64,000 nt of DNA from Hydnum rufescens UP504 (lineage: Eukaryota; Basidiomycota; Agaricomycetes; Cantharellales; Hydnaceae): NCBI GenBank assembly GCA_014904985.1, contig MU129055.1:1-64000 (forward strand), given 5' to 3'. Every line of letters begins with the position of its first letter. Position 1 is the stretch's first letter. The notes below the pieces were generated by a model that saw nothing but the letters and a program-made list of their open reading frames with translations, was not told where the DNA came from and did no database searches. This document shows, one piece after another, positions 33,093 through 45,422 of this stretch. Both the position numbers and the translations under genes were made by a program.

Positions 33093-33990
33093 ATCGCTAG
33101 TAGCGGCAAGCGCTAGTCCCTGACTCTTCGTAGGTAGGGGATTTTGTGAAATCATGATTGTGGAGATAAAAGAATATCGTAATATTCAGGTATGTACAAA
33201 TGAAAGAGGATGAGGGGGGCGGGGGGGAACGGTGTGAGGCCTTCTGTTTTTTTAAATGTCGTGTTGATGATCCGTGATTGACATAGTTGAGTGAGAGGGG
33301 TACAAATCAAGCATACAGAGTACCGTGTACAAGGAAGAGCATACAAAGAACATAGTGTCTCGTTAACTCTGTGAATTGTGAAGTGCGATATGAAACTGAA
33401 ATTATGGTGGTGCATACCAGTGCTTCCTCAAGTCCCTACCTTGAGATTTGGACGTCGAAGGTGTGCCATATGTAGAGGAGTCATTTGAAGTTGCCACATA
33501 TTCATTGTCAACTAGCATACCTCAGTCAGGCATGATAGCTCGCGTGGTGGAAGTAGAGGTGTGGGAGGAAGACGCAGGGCCTGACGCACGAGTGCCAGGA
33601 GCCGAGCGTAAAATCCATCCCTAGGCGGGAGCATCCCCCATCTCAGAAGAGCATGACAGATATGGCTGGGGACTATATGCAATCAGCTGCGGAGTCCATT
33701 GTGCATTATGGGAATTCACTGCATCTGGGAACCATCACCCCAAGAAAGATTTAGTATTATACATCCTACCCATTGGCTTTACATGGTGCTTTGAGAACCC
33801 TCAGATACGAGAGACCAACTTACGGTTTTGTGCGGAGTTCCCATGCCCCCATAGGTGGTTGAGATGAAGTATAAAGAAGAGGATGTGTTTGAAAAGAACA
33901 AGACACGGCGGCGATAACGTACACAGGTAGCACATCATGAGAAAGCCTCGACATGGTGCCAGGGCCCCCACGAGCTCTATTGGCACTTTG
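33093..33990. other. intergenic, no gene seen
   Basis: Short frames only; a minus-strand frame at 33152-33415 has no recognisable features. A GGGGGGCGGGGGGG run occurs near 33214. Confidence 0.4.
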
Positions 33991-34512
33991 AGGCGTAATT
34001 CACGGATTTTCGGACGAAATTTTCGCGACACGTAGAGCCAGTTCACGGATTTTGGGTGGCAAACGTAGGTGCTTCCGCTCACGGATTCTGGGGCGTGCCC
34101 TGTGAAATGTAGATCCACATTCCGGATCCCGGCTGCTGTCCTGGCTGAGTGGTTGGGTTGCAGTGGTTGATTCTAAATGTTTTGAGTCGCTTGGTCACTC
34201 GCTCCCAGTGCAATTGTTAGCCTCCGGCTGTCTCCGGATCTGCCTAACTCGACCCTCGAAACTGGATGCCGACGACGACGCTGACAAAGCTGAGAATGGC
34301 GAGGATTCAAATTGGGGCCTGGCAGCTTGGGGGGGATGCTAAGCTCACGGGAGGCGCCAGAAACCCGTTACTGCAAAAATGCCGTTTTTAAAATAAAATT
34401 TGTAGGAATGTAGATCCGGAATTGACGGATTTTTCGAGGTCAGGGGAAACCTAGATCCAGAATTCACGGATTTTCGGCCCCCCAGGAGGTCATTCACGGA
34501 TTTTCGAAGGGC
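33991..34512. repeat. cluster of CACGGATTTTCGG motifs
   Basis: At least six copies or near-copies of TTCACGGATTTT(C/G)GG occur at about 33998, 34032, 34078, 34432, 34461 and 34494, in the same orientation, with GTAGATCC(G/A)(G/C)AATT-type sequences between. They are irregularly spaced, so not a simple tandem repeat. Confidence 0.6.
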
Positions 34513-35160
34513 CAATGCCCTCTGGCGGATCAATGTTCAATTAGCGCTCGCGGGGGTCCTATGGTGCCACGGATGCCCACTCATCAGAAAGCCGTGAAAG
34601 TCAGAAAGGCACACACAGCCGCATGAGAGTGACAAACCTTATCGCGGTCGGAGCTCTATCGGCGACGCGAACTATATTGATCGGATTCAAATGCATCCAC
34701 CCGAAAACACTCTCTTTCAGAGTTGAGGAATTCGAATGTGGCGCCGCCAACACACGCACACAAAATTCGCGGACTGCTCACACACACAGAAAACTGATGC
34801 GACATTCGGGCCGCCATGCACTACCTGCTCGAGTGGGTGTCAGCAATGTTGTCGGGCCTCGGCTCTCCTCGGCTTGCTCTTTTTAACCTTTCTCGGTTTC
34901 CGTCGGCTTTGAATTTCGAGCGGATCCCACAATAAGATGAATTCCCTTTTTTGGTACTTGAGATCTCGGCAGGGCGTGACATGCTGATGACACGTCACAA
35001 CTCGTGAGGGAGTCGCTCTTCTGCGAACCGCCTACGGGGCATCCAAATCCAGATTTCTCTCTCTCTCTCTCTCCCAGCCCAGCCCGGTGTTTCCGCAACT
35101 TGGCTCGGCTTGTATCTGACTCAGTCCACGGCTCGAGCTAACGTGGAGCGGACTTACGGA
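34513..35160. other. intergenic with repeat fragment and (CT)n
   Basis: 34735-34835 is an inverted match to 32022-32130 (ACACAAAATTCGCGGACTGC). A (CT)n run lies at about 35055-35074. No gene supported. Confidence 0.5.
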
Positions 35161-35370
35161 CGCACTACTGGATGGTGTTAATTCGATCCTGAGATCGACA
35201 TCGGCTTGGGTATGGGGTTTTCACGTATGAAGGAGGGGACCTGAATTTTAACCGCACGATCATGATTCATAGCTGCAGAGGTCGAGTCCCAAACAATTCA
35301 AGACGATGGGTCGTATTGGAAAAAAAGAATCCAAGGCAAACCGCACGATTCATCTCAGTCCAAAAGCCTA
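35161..35370. repeat. segment shared with 44465-44665 and its mirror near 50020
   Basis: ACTACTGGATG(G/A)TGTTA, TTTTCACGTATGA, AAACCGCACGATTCATCTCA and the text between recur at 44465-44665 and inverted at about 49880-50070. In all three places it lies downstream of a small secreted-protein gene copy. Confidence 0.7.
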
Positions 35371-35377
35371 ACCACTG

Positions 35378-35562
35378 AAGCCGACCCCGCGGCACAGCCC
35401 ACTACCTTCAGTTTGATCCGCTATACGCTAGACGTACTAAAGCCGACTGCGCGGTACAGCCCACTAGCTTCAGTTTGATCCGCCATACGCAAGAGCATAC
35501 TAAGTCCGACTGCGCGGCACAGCCCGCTACCTTCAGTTTGATCTGCCATACGCTAGAGAAAT
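35378..35562. repeat. three-copy tandem repeat, unit 62-63 bp
   Basis: CTTCAGTTTGATC recurs at about 35406, 35468 and 35531, within units containing CGACTGCGCGG.ACAGCCC and CCATACGC. Diverged by point changes. Confidence 0.85.
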
Positions 35563-35599
35563 CCAAAGTTGCATGGAATTCTGAGGTGGGTTGTATATC

Positions 35600-36000
35600 G
35601 AGGCTGGATTTATTCGTGTCTTACATAATCGCAATCCACTTGGAATTTAGGGCAGCACTGAAGCCTTCAGCTGAACCGATCGAAGGTTGAGCTTACGGGG
35701 TCTTCGGGCTCTTCGAGCATGGGAGGGAGAAGCGACAATGAGTATGTGACCTCGTCTCGGATACGCATTGTTTTGACCCAATCAAAAAGGATAGCGGGTG
35801 AAAAGCGAATTCTGTCGTCTCGAAATACACAGCATGATCGAAGCAGCTAGCATGCAAGTGAAGCACTGTTCTGTACAGTACTGTTGACTTCAAAGTGAGC
35901 CGAGATCTCCCGGAGGCATTGGCTCGACTCTCGGCTTTAAGTACCATCAGCAACACTGTATCCTGCAAAGAACTAGCCCTGGCCCACGTTCAAATGATCT
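35600..36000. repeat. segment duplicated at about 59080-59480
   Basis: Both places contain GCAGC(A/G)CTGAAGCCTT, CTTCGGGCTCT, ACGCATTGTTTTGACCC and AAAGCGAATT/AAAGAGAATT in the same order and orientation, clearly diverged. No gene is evident. Confidence 0.7.
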
Positions 36001-36323
36001 ATGATATTTTGTTCTCCGAGGTCCTGTACATCCAACAGCAAAGCCAACGGAACAATACAGGCACGACGTATTCGGAAATTCGATCGGCAAGGTGATACAT
36101 ACAAAGGACAGAAAGCTCTATCAGACGAACATAGAAGGACAGGGGATGGAAACGGAGACAAGATCATGTGGTGCGTCCCCACTTTTTTTAGCGGTCACAA
36201 GAATTTAATAGTGATTCTGAGAATTTCCGGTTTCAAGACCCGCCACGTAGGTAGCGGGAATTAATCACGTCAACGTTGGCTTCAACCTCGGCATTAGCAA
36301 AGAGATGACTAGGAGAGATTGGA

Positions 36324-37039
36324 TTATGTGCTCACCAGGATTGCATAGTTATTGGAAACCAGGATGCTACCAATATATACTCCGGGGGCGTAAAATGTCT
36401 GTTCAAGTAGATCTTTCGCGGCTACCGAATCGCTTTCGAGCGTACTGCAAGACAGACAACATCAGCACATGTCCTTACAAGTGGGCATAAAAGAACACCA
36501 AGACATACAAGACAAGTCTATTTTTGACTCCAATGATGCCGAATCCCGTCACCGTGATGTAGCCGTACTTATTGTCTTCAACGAATCGTATAGTGTATCT
36601 AACGTCTGACGAAATTGACCATTCAGCGAGTTGAAACAGAGATAGAGGAATGCAAGTGATATTACCATAATGCAAGATACCGGTAGAGTCGATGTAACCA
36701 TTCTGTCCACCGATCCCAGTGACAATGTTCGCGAGGAGAGAGCCATCAGGTCTTGTCCAGTTGCCCCTACAGTCGGCATTAGTAGCATCGATTAGCTTCT
36801 TGAGTTTTAAAATCGAAGCGAGTGTAGTTGTACCCTAGGATGTGGGCGTTAGCACGGACGCCTTCCGGAATAGTAATCTCGCCGAGATTGTTAAGGTCTA
36901 CGATGATCGTCGAGATAAACGCGAGCTGAAATTGAGGGGTCGCCAGCTGCGGCGGCTGAGAGCGGGGCGCCACAGCGCCAAAGGCAGCAATGCCAAGGGA
37001 GAGGACAGTGAAGAGGCGGAGGAACATGATAAGATTCAA
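36324..37039 (-). pseudogene. small secreted protein, copy 1 (frameshifted)
   Basis: Minus strand from ATG 37039 (an alternative Met lies 5 codons in) to TAA 36324. The N-terminus MNLIMFLRLFTVLSLGIAAFG is a signal peptide. The mature part has motifs shared with two other copies: YTRF, GNWT.PDG.LLAN, GYIDSTG, TCIPLSLFQ, then an intron (donor GTATGT, acceptor TTGCAG) and a last exon starting TLESDS. Relative to the others, CGCTTCGATTTT lacks two bases (CGCTTCGCGATTTT), shifting the frame about 75 codons in. The stop that ends copies 2 and 3 early is here a Tyr codon (GYNYTRF). An intact ancestor would be a cysteine-poor secreted protein of about 180 residues. Family unknown. Confidence 0.6.
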
Positions 37040-39145
37040 GGCGAAGAATTATTCTATAGTTATTTTATAGCCAGAGTATTCCCACTCCGCCAGTCGGCCG
37101 AGTCAGACTCCATACGTAGTTCCTTGACGCTTACAGCGGTTGAATTCTAGATAGTGGCGGTCGGCAATCACTTGTAATCGACAACCCCTGACACGGATCA
37201 AGTTACTACGGGCGGCCTGGAAAAAACGGTTTCATGTTCCTAGCCTCACACAATCTAGGTACAGCTTCGTGGATTAATGAGAGTGTATTTGGGTGGACAA
37301 TATCAGCAATATCTTGGCTTCAGAATTTGAAAAAACCCCTCGACACTGGAGGAATAATAGTAGTGAAATAAAGCGGATATTGATGCTATCAGTTCTCAAT
37401 ATCATGGCGATGGAATTGTATTATGAAACCAAAAAATCGTAGTAACCGCATTTCTCTCCACGTTCGCGCAGATCCAACTCAAACCCTAGGAGCCGTTCGA
37501 TCTATGAACGTGTTCCGCCGAGGGCTCTGAAATCGGCCTCGGTGGCTGTGTATTAGCCAGAGTCAGCCGGAAATAACCTCCTCCTTTGAGAAATGAATCA
37601 CTATATTTAGAATTACCAATGGGTCCGAATAAAATAGGAGCCCAAAGCCACCCCCAAAAGCATTCCGCAGCCCAGAAAGAGCAGAAGGCTGAAATGAGCC
37701 TTGTTACGCAACAATCACAAGGAAATCAGAGAATCACGAGAATTGCAGAAGACTCACGCGAAGCGGAAATTAGTCATTATAACGAGCGCTAAAAAAAAGC
37801 TATTGTTTCAGTCAGTAATGTAGACCATATAGAAGTACTGTACGCGCGCAAAGTCTAGCAAAGAGATTTTTTGGTGACCTGACATTTGTGCTAACTTTAA
37901 TTGCGTAAGGACGTATGGCAGCAAAGTGACATCTTCCGAGTTCTGAGCAATTTTGATGATAAGATTCTCACTGATCGCGATGCTGATGGAGATACTGATC
38001 CGGACGTATCCTGCGACGAGAACGACCGAGATTATTGCGACGAGAACAGTGATAGCCATGTCGCCATATGTCTTTGATCTAGCCCATACACCCGAAATTG
38101 AAGTGGCTTGTAGTGTGATTGGGCAACTCATCGATATCGATGACTAGCCTCTGCGCACCGCCATATTCTCTGTCAGTAATAAATACAGTTCTCTATCGCT
38201 TTATCTGACGGGTGTCTAGATACATGTTTCTAGTTAAATCCCGAGAAATGCCCACTCTTTTGCCCATTCCTTCCTGAAAAACTGCCATAACACGGTTTCC
38301 CATTCTCATTCATTTGTTTATTCCCTCATTTGATCTTTTGTTCGCTTCCTTTTCATTCTCCTTTTTTCACTCAAAATAAGCCTCCAACAGCATAGAAAAC
38401 TGGTTTCTGTGGCCAGAACTGAATAATTAGGGACTTTGCCAATTCTTCAGCCGTGTGAGATCCTAGGGCATGTAGAAAAGCAACCCCCCAAATGTGACAG
38501 GTTTGCTATGGGTTCTAGCAACTGTTTTCACGAGTATGACGTGACACTTTGCTGCGCGTACAGTAATATGGAAGTAGATACCTAATAAATGATCCAAGAT
38601 TCCGTGATGAGCTTTCAAAACATTCTCACAAGTCCTCACAATACACTGGATCAAAAAGACACCAAGTTTTCCAGTAGATTCTGAGCCCAGCTGCTTGTCA
38701 AGTACGACGGACATTAGTAATAGTCACGTGATGTTAACAGCTTTTGCAAGTCTGCCGACCCGCATATCCATTTCAAATCAAGTCAAGCCAAGCTTAAAAA
38801 ATTTGATTACAAATATTCAGCTTGACTTCAGCAAACATATCTGCACTGAAATAACATTGACCTTCATGCATAGCTAGAGCACTCCACAGTGCCATAGGCA
38901 CATTACTGCAACCCTTGTGGTAAAATCTCTGCCCCAAGTCTTGGTCTTTGCTGATCAAACATTTTCGGATTTTATACCGTTAATTTCTGGCCTACCATAT
39001 TCAGACCGAGCACTGCCCAGTGTGAGAAGATACATCAGGCACCCAAGAAAGGTGATGGAATCTCAGATGAGAGGTTGACTCTGTGCTATCACTATTGTAC
39101 ATATACTGTATGTAAGTATGCAAAAAAGGATTCAAGTGATGAGTC
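37040..39145. other. intergenic, no supported gene
   Basis: The first 150 bp are the promoter side of the secreted-protein copy. A minus-strand frame at 37808-38131 (107 codons) contains one hydrophobic stretch (AITVLVAIISVVLVAGYV), but I cannot support it as a gene. Confidence 0.35.
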
Positions 39146-39252
39146 TAAAATTTGCCTTGGACTTCGGAGATAAGTCAAGTCTCTCGGAACTCCTGCCGAA
39201 GTCGCCCGAAGTCAATCCTAAGCCACGCCAAGCCGAGTCGCAGCAACACTAC
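39146..39252 (+). repeat. dispersed repeat, possible hAT-type terminus (copy 2)
   Basis: Matches 18300-18404: ACTTCGGAGATAAGTCAA, GCCGAAGTCGCCCGAAGTC, CCGAGTCGCAGCAACACTA, same orientation and same end point. Confidence 0.5.
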
Positions 39253-39258
39253 TTAAAT

Positions 39259-39905
39259 TAACGATGACCCAGCCGAAGAGAGCAGAAAATAAACCCACGC
39301 TTTTTACGTACTCGAAAGTTGTTCCCTCGAAAAGTTTGGATATGTGTGAACCATTAGTCAGGGCCCCAAGTGCAACTAGCCCCACGGATTATTGGCGGAT
39401 GTCCTTTCCCAGAGGACAAGACGGGATCTGTTGGTGTCCACCCCGCATACAAGGGAGGGGTGAATAATTTCCAGGTTTCTTTGCAGTAAAATTCGGATTT
39501 GTTTCCTATGACGAATTCACCCACCATAATTACTCATGTTGCCCCTAGCTAAGTACGATACTCTCCCCCAAAAACCTAGCAAAGTGCCTTTTGGAGGATA
39601 TTAGGATCATGATCACACTGAGGGGCACTTTCAGCCTCGATCTATTAATAAGATGCTGATGTTCGGCAACGATGTATGAGCATTGGGGGGATCGTGACCG
39701 CATCCAATGATTATACAATAAGTCAGGTACAGGAGGTGCCTCCATGTAAACAGCCCCCCTGGAGATTTGTGCTTCGAAACCTGACATTTCCCTCTCCTTT
39801 CACAAAGCGGTTTTCCATTAACGATATCTATATTTCACAGCCTCGCTTGAACGGTGCCTGCTTTCTTAGCATATGTTTCTTGCCAGCTAGAAACCGCCTC
39901 TTTTG
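39259..39905. repeat. 3' flank of alpha/beta-hydrolase copy 1, shared with other copies
   Basis: ATGACCCAGCCGAAGAGAGC, ATCTGTTGGTGTCCACC, CATACAAGGGAGG, CCAATGATTATACAAT and ATATCTATATTTC occur in the same order at 45600-45870 plus 46790-47010, and inverted at 47640-48900. Confidence 0.7.
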
Positions 39906-41800
39906 CTACGGGACCGTAAGAATAATAAATGGCTCAACATCGTACTGTGCAGAGAACGAGAACTCACCGAGTTCCAGAGGCGCCTCCAGGGGAACCTGCA
40001 TAATCCAAATTACATGAGGTTATACATCACAAGTAAACTTACAGGACATACCAGATGGCCGGAATTGACCTTGACATTAGAGGAATTGACCGGTCGCCGC
40101 CAAACGGCGGCCTGAGTGAGGTCCACGGTATTCCTAAAGGATGACGAGCGAATTTTGTCAGGAACAAGGCCCCACGGAAAACACCAAATCCAGGGGACAT
40201 TGAGAAGTGAACCGAAGAGTGTCAGGGACTCACTCATCCAATGGCTCTCGCGCCATAATCCACTTAATCTTCACTTTCTCATCAAGTTCTCTTAGAATTT
40301 CATACGTCTCTTTCTCGAAATTATCATCCGCAAAACACACCGCTTCCTAAGCAGAAAACAAAACAAGTCTCACGAAAAGTCCGTGGTAGGTTCATACCGA
40401 TGAATGTAACACTCGCCTGGAAGTTGCTCATTTTGAGTCGCACGCCGCCCCCTTCCGACGGGGGTATATCGACCAGACCATACTTCACATAAAGGTCAAG
40501 TGCCTCCGGGACCCACACACTGAAGAACGGGCTTCGCAATAAAAGTGCCTTTGCCTCCTCCCTATATGCGTGTCATCGCACATTAGTGTTAATCGCAAAT
40601 CCATTTGTAGGATGAAACGCTGAAACGAGGAACAGACCGGGAAGACCACGAGTGCCGACGGAGGAGTGCCCCATTCACAAAGTTATCTGGCCGGCGGTTG
40701 CGCTCGGGGAAAATGATTGGATCGACAAGGGCGATGGAGTGAAAGATATGTGGATTAGCACAAGCCGCATTTGCTCTGCATAGGGGACATTCCAATTACT
40801 ATGCGATCACGTTCACAGCCCATACGACATCAAGACCCACATGGTGCAACCTCCGATCGAATGGCCGATCGCGACGACATTTCGGTCGTGGAACCCAGAC
40901 TTTTGGCGCCGTGAAGAACACTCGGATGATACACGATCAAGGTGGACAGGAAGAGGCTGTGTTGTGGCTACGAAAGGGCCCTCAGGGATAAAGTTCTCTA
41001 GAAGATTTAGTAGATCCCGGGTGTGGTCGATCCAATCGACTGCAATCTTTCACTCTTAGTTTCCGTTAAGAAGATGATCAAGGTAAGAGAAGAGAACCCA
41101 CAGACATCGCCAAGATACTTGTCATTCAGCAAAGCGCTGTCGCCAGAATTGGCGGTGTCTATAGACCAGACCTCATCGATGTGGATCCCGGAGGACGGAC
41201 GATCACAAAGAGAAATAAGATGTTTAATTGTAGGCTCCCAAACCTTCGCCGTTACTTTCAATACAGGGCCAGAGAAGAATGGCGAGTGATACTGACCTCT
41301 TTGTGAAATCCATTGGCGTGGGAAACTAGAACAGTGATGCCAATAGCCTTCCGGTCTTTAGGTGCCCCAATACGTGCATAACGATTTATGACATTCCAGA
41401 ATATAGGTCCAGTAGATTCCTGGGGGTCCTTCTTCACCTCAGAACCATGGTTCTCGGTTCGAAGTTTTAGGAGAGCTGCGCGCTTTCCTCTCAGCTTAGC
41501 ACCCGTGTCGACGGCCCATGCCTGACGTTTACGTTTCTCTTCAGGGGGCGGTGGGGCAAAAGGCACGGGCTCCACATGGGGATATCGTCTGGGCTCGAGA
41601 AAAGACTGGCGAGGATACGAAGCGGGTATAATATGCGTGGTTACGCTGTATCCTGGTATAAAATCGGGCGACCGAGGTGGAGAAGGGAGTGGAGGATAAC
41701 TTTCGAAGGTGGGTAGAGCTGTAGGTAGATTGCGAAGTCTTCGGATTGGGAATGGCCGGTAATTTGGGAGGGGACTTGGACGTGGTATCGACGAAGACAT
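39906..41800 (-). pseudogene. alpha/beta-hydrolase copy 1 (splice-site lesion)
   Basis: Alpha/beta-hydrolase-fold protein, substrate unknown. Exon 1 from ATG 41800 is open for about 165 residues: MSSSIPRPSP, FPIRRLRNLPTALPTF, HIIPASYPRQSFLEPRRYPH, EEKRKRQAWAVDTG, then VSHANGFHKE (oxyanion-hole region). Later exons carry WEPTIKHLISLCDRPSSGIH, VVAIGHSIGG (nucleophile elbow GxSxG), IFHSIALVDPIIFPE, VKYGLVDIPPSEGGG and a C-terminal block near GEFSFSAQYDVE, ending at TAG 39906. The donor of the intron after RFSVSS reads TC|CTACAA where another copy has TC|GTAAGA, and reading through meets a stop at once. Probably a pseudogene unless another donor is used. Confidence 0.65.
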
Positions 41801-42607
41801 CTGTCGAGACCGGGTGCGAGGGACTGCGGTGTACTGCGGTTACAGAAGACAGAGGCAGCTGGGTAGATGGATATGATGTTGCTGCCTGAAAGCTCAGGTG
41901 GACTGATAGGTTATGTAGTCTCAAAGAAAAGATCATTCAACTTAAATTCCCAGATTCCGAAGCCGGAGATGTATTCCTCGGCGAAGTTTTCGGCTCGTGC
42001 CGATGTGGCACGAAATCAGGAGTAACTCATGAGCAGCTCCCCCCAGCCTGCTGGAAGCTGGGAAAGATTGCTCACGGTCCAGTCAATGACAGCTATATGG
42101 CATGGTCCATATGTGGGTTGTTTTTTGTAGGACCATTCTATTTGGGTAGACCGGCGGTGTGATCTGCTTCCGCTACACCAAATGTGGAAATACCAAAGCG
42201 GAAGCGAAGAGTCCTTCGGGTGAGAGATAAGAAAAAATGATTGTGAAAAACTCTCACACATTCGCTTTGAAGGTCGGCAGGTGCGAATTAAAGCCCAGGA
42301 GTGACGAAGGAAAGGCTCTGAGCGTCTGAGATTGGATTGGACAACATCTGGGAGCAAAATCCCGGAAATTCGGCGCCGGAACTCAACGCAAACACCAGCC
42401 GGAAAGGTGCGTAATAAGCTTATAGCTAATATTTTAACGTTATTGTTATTTGACAGGCTTCGATCACGATTAGGAAATTCGGAAAAAGGAGATTCCTGAT
42501 TTCTCATGTGCGCGGGTGTTGTCGGCATGGGGGAAATGTAGGGTGAAATGACGTGCGAAAAGGGCCAACATAGGATTTTTCAAACGTGCCTACGCCACAC
42601 GGGGATG
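41801..42607. other. 5' flank of hydrolase copy 1
   Basis: About 41940-42150 matches 55170-55410 (GTGGCACGAAATCAGGAGTA, ACTCATGAGCAG), so the duplication includes upstream sequence. The 171-codon minus frame at 42016-42528 has no protein-like features. Confidence 0.5.
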
Positions 42608-42639
42608 TCATTGAACCGGGATAACAGAAACCGAATTGC

Positions 42640-42945
42640 CGGGTGAGCCGAGATTTTACGGTTGCAGTCAATTCCGGCAGTTTCCGAAAGTCAAGCTCTG
42701 AGATCCACCGCTGGCGTGGTATCACGCACACGCATCTGTTGCCAAAACAATATCTCGCGTACCTGAAGAAACCTGTGGTTTGTCCTCACGTAAGCTCCCC
42801 CACGTCATTTCTAAATCTTCGGATATCCCCGAGAAACACCGCTTTCCCTCTGAATCATCTGTTGGAGATGCAGGCCTATTATCAATCCACGGCGCGCAAA
42901 CATTCTTCGGAAAACATGGGAAAAGCAATGTTTGATTAAAATTCG
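42640..42945 (+). repeat. five-copy repeat unit, copy 1
   Basis: ATCTTCGGATATCCCCGAGA...TATTATCAATCCACGG...CATTCTTCGG..AACATGGGAAA. Other copies: about 46440-46600 (+), 47970-48170 (-), 51590-51850 (-), 52390-52600 (+). Open frames in it are not conserved between copies. Confidence 0.75.
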
Positions 42946-43302
42946 ATCAAATCCTGCCGAAACACCCACACTTCGATTTGTATTGACCACATCCGTAGAA
43001 ATATCAATATTTCCGGTTGCCGAACGGACCCGAGCAGATACGGGATCCGTTGTATGAAATGGGGCTACAGAATGTTGTCGACGTTTCAACGATACTCCTG
43101 CCTGGACTCTTCAATTGTCATTGACATGGGTAGCTGACCGTCAGAACCAATGAAGTAACACTAGCCATGGAATTCGTCCGCGATAATAACTCATATTGCC
43201 ATTAGCAGAGTACTGCCCCTTCCACTACCCTTCCCACGCAACATAGCAAGTCGCCTTTGGGGGATATTAATATCACACCGAGCGGATTCTTTTCATCTTC
43301 CA

Positions 43303-43990
43303 TCAACGCGCGTGTTCAAGGAGCATAAGAAGGGTGAATGCCTCAACACCATAATATGCAGAGACCAGAGGTGCCTCTGGGCGATCTGTGTGATCCAAAG
43401 TGAGAATGATGTCAAAATAACGTGTAGGACATACCAGATGGCCCGAATTGAGTTTGACATTAGTCGCATTGACTGGTCGCCACCAAAGCGCGGCTTGGGT
43501 GAACTCCGCTCTAAAGGATAACGGGAAAAAAAAAATCACGGACAGGACCCTATTGGAGATACCAGACTTAGGGGACAAAAGCTTTTGGGATGGCTGTGGC
43601 CCACTCGCCCAATGGCGCGTGCGCCATAACCCACTTGATCTTTACTTTCCCATCAAGTTCTCCTAGCATTTCATACGTCTCTTTCTCGAAATGATCGCCT
43701 CCAAAACACACCGCTTCCTAACAGGGAAAAAAAGTCTTATCACTGTCCGAATGAAAAGCTCACCTGAAAGCTGCTCATTTTGAGTCGCACCCCGCCCCCT
43801 TCCGACGGCGGTATATCAATCGGACCATACTTCACATAATGGTTAAGTGCCTCCGGACCCACACATTGAAGAATGAGCTCTGCAGGAAAATTGCCTTTGC
43901 CTCTTCCCTGAACGTGTATCACGGCACATCAGTTTAATCTCAACCCCGCGCTTACGATGACATGGTGAGGCGGGAAACAGACGGTCATCT
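43303..43990 (-). pseudogene. alpha/beta-hydrolase fragment, copy 2 (3' part)
   Basis: Minus-strand remnants of the last exons only: VKYGPIDIPPSEGGGVRLKM, then FTQAALWWRPVNATNVKLNS and EAPL.., ending at a stop at 43303. The 5' two-thirds of the gene are absent, and the intron near 43730 retains GTGAGC/AG-like ends. Confidence 0.65.
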
Positions 43991-44731
43991 CTGGCAAGGA
44001 AAGCTTATGGTCCTAGCCTAGATCCAGGCGTTCGGGGTCACCCGACGTCCCCTATCGGTGGTCATTGACTTACCTTGACCTTATGTGCAGCATTTTATTT
44101 TCTTGGGTGAGGAGCCAGGATTAGAGTATCATCAGTGCTCAACTCCACACATCGACAGGGGATACGCCACATTGGGTGCACTGGAGCACCGGATGATTCG
44201 GCAATGTAAATTCAACAACTACCTTCCACCTTGTAACATGTGTTGCGTTGCGCACACCTGAATTATCTACTCTCGATCATTCTAGTTCCTCGTCAGTGTG
44301 CGTTTACATCCCGTTTTTGCAAGGAACTAAACAGGGCGAAGCCGCGGTTCACTAAGTAGATCGTGAGACTCAAACATGAATCCGCTACTGAGTGAGAAAG
44401 AGTGCTCCAAAGCATGGTTAGGAACGGAGTGAAGAATGATGTCTCAGCTTCCCATGACAAAGGCACTACTGGATGATGTTAGTTCGGTTCTGAGATCGAT
44501 ATCTGCTTCAATATGGAGTTTTCACGTATGAGGGAACCGACCAGAATTTCCGCCGCACGGTCAAGATTCACAGCTGTAGAGGTCGAGGTCGTAAACAAAT
44601 CAAGACAGTGGATCGTATCCGAAAAAAGGAGAATCCAGGGGAAACCGCACGATTCATCTCAATTTGAAAGTATGAATCACTTCAACCTCCGCGTTAGCAA
44701 AGAGAAAATTGGGACAGATTAGATTATGTGC

Positions 44732-45422
44732 TCACACAAATGCCCAGTGAGGGGCAACCAGCAGGTTACCAACAAATTTTCCGGGGGCGTAAAGGATCTG
44801 TTCAATGAGACCTGTCGCGGCTGCCGAATCGCTTTCGAGCGTACTGCAAGACAGGCAACATGAGTACATCTCCTCATAAGTGGGCATGAAAGAAGGCCAA
44901 GAAATACATGAAAACTTTATTTTGCGTTCCAGCAATGCCGAATCCTTGCATCTGGATGTAGCCGAACTTACTGTCTTGAACGAATTGCACGGTGTATCTA
45001 ACGCCTGACGAAATTGACGATTCAGCGGGTTGAAACAGAGATAGAGGAATGCAAGTGGTATTACTCAGATGAAAGACACCGGTGGAGTCGATGTAACCGT
45101 GCTCTCCACCGAGGCCGCCGACAACGTTCGCGAGTAGAGTGCCATCAGGTTTTGTCCAGTTGCCCCTACGGTCGGTATCAGCAGCACCGATCAGCTTCTT
45201 TAATTTTAAAATCGCGAAGCGAGTGTAGCTCTACCCTCTGATGTCCACGTTAAGACGGGTGCCTTCCGGAATAGTGATCTTACGAAGATTGGTAGTGTCT
45301 ACGACAAGCGTCGAGAGAAACGCGAGCTGAGTCTGAGGGTGGGGAGCCGGCTCACTGCGGGGCGCTCCAGCGACAAAGGCAGCAATGCCAAGGGAGAGGA
45401 CAGTGAAGATGGGGAGGAACAT
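44732..45422 (-). pseudogene. small secreted protein, copy 2 (nonsense)
   Basis: From ATG 45422 the signal peptide MFLPIFTVLSLGIAAFVAGA is followed by PRSEPAPHPQTQLAFLSTLV and ITIPEGTRLNVDIRG, then TAG (45231-45233). After the TAG the same frame continues open with YTRF, GNWTKPDGTLLAN, GYIDSTG and TCIPLSLFQ to the intron, and the last exon begins TLESDSAAATGLIEQ and ends at 44732. Copy 1 has Tyr (TAC) at the stop position, so one substitution explains the break. Shared by copy 3, so it predates the inverted duplication. Confidence 0.65.

Noticed and set aside
42016..42528. 171-codon minus-strand ORF
   Set aside because: It overlaps the duplicated hydrolase 5' flank, is not preserved in the counterpart at 55.2-55.4 kb, and has no domain or protein-like pattern.
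42643..42939. Shared ORF in the five-copy repeat unit
   Set aside because: The copies at 46.5, 48.1, 51.7 and 52.5 kb read the sequence in different frames with stops, so it is a DNA repeat and not a gene family.
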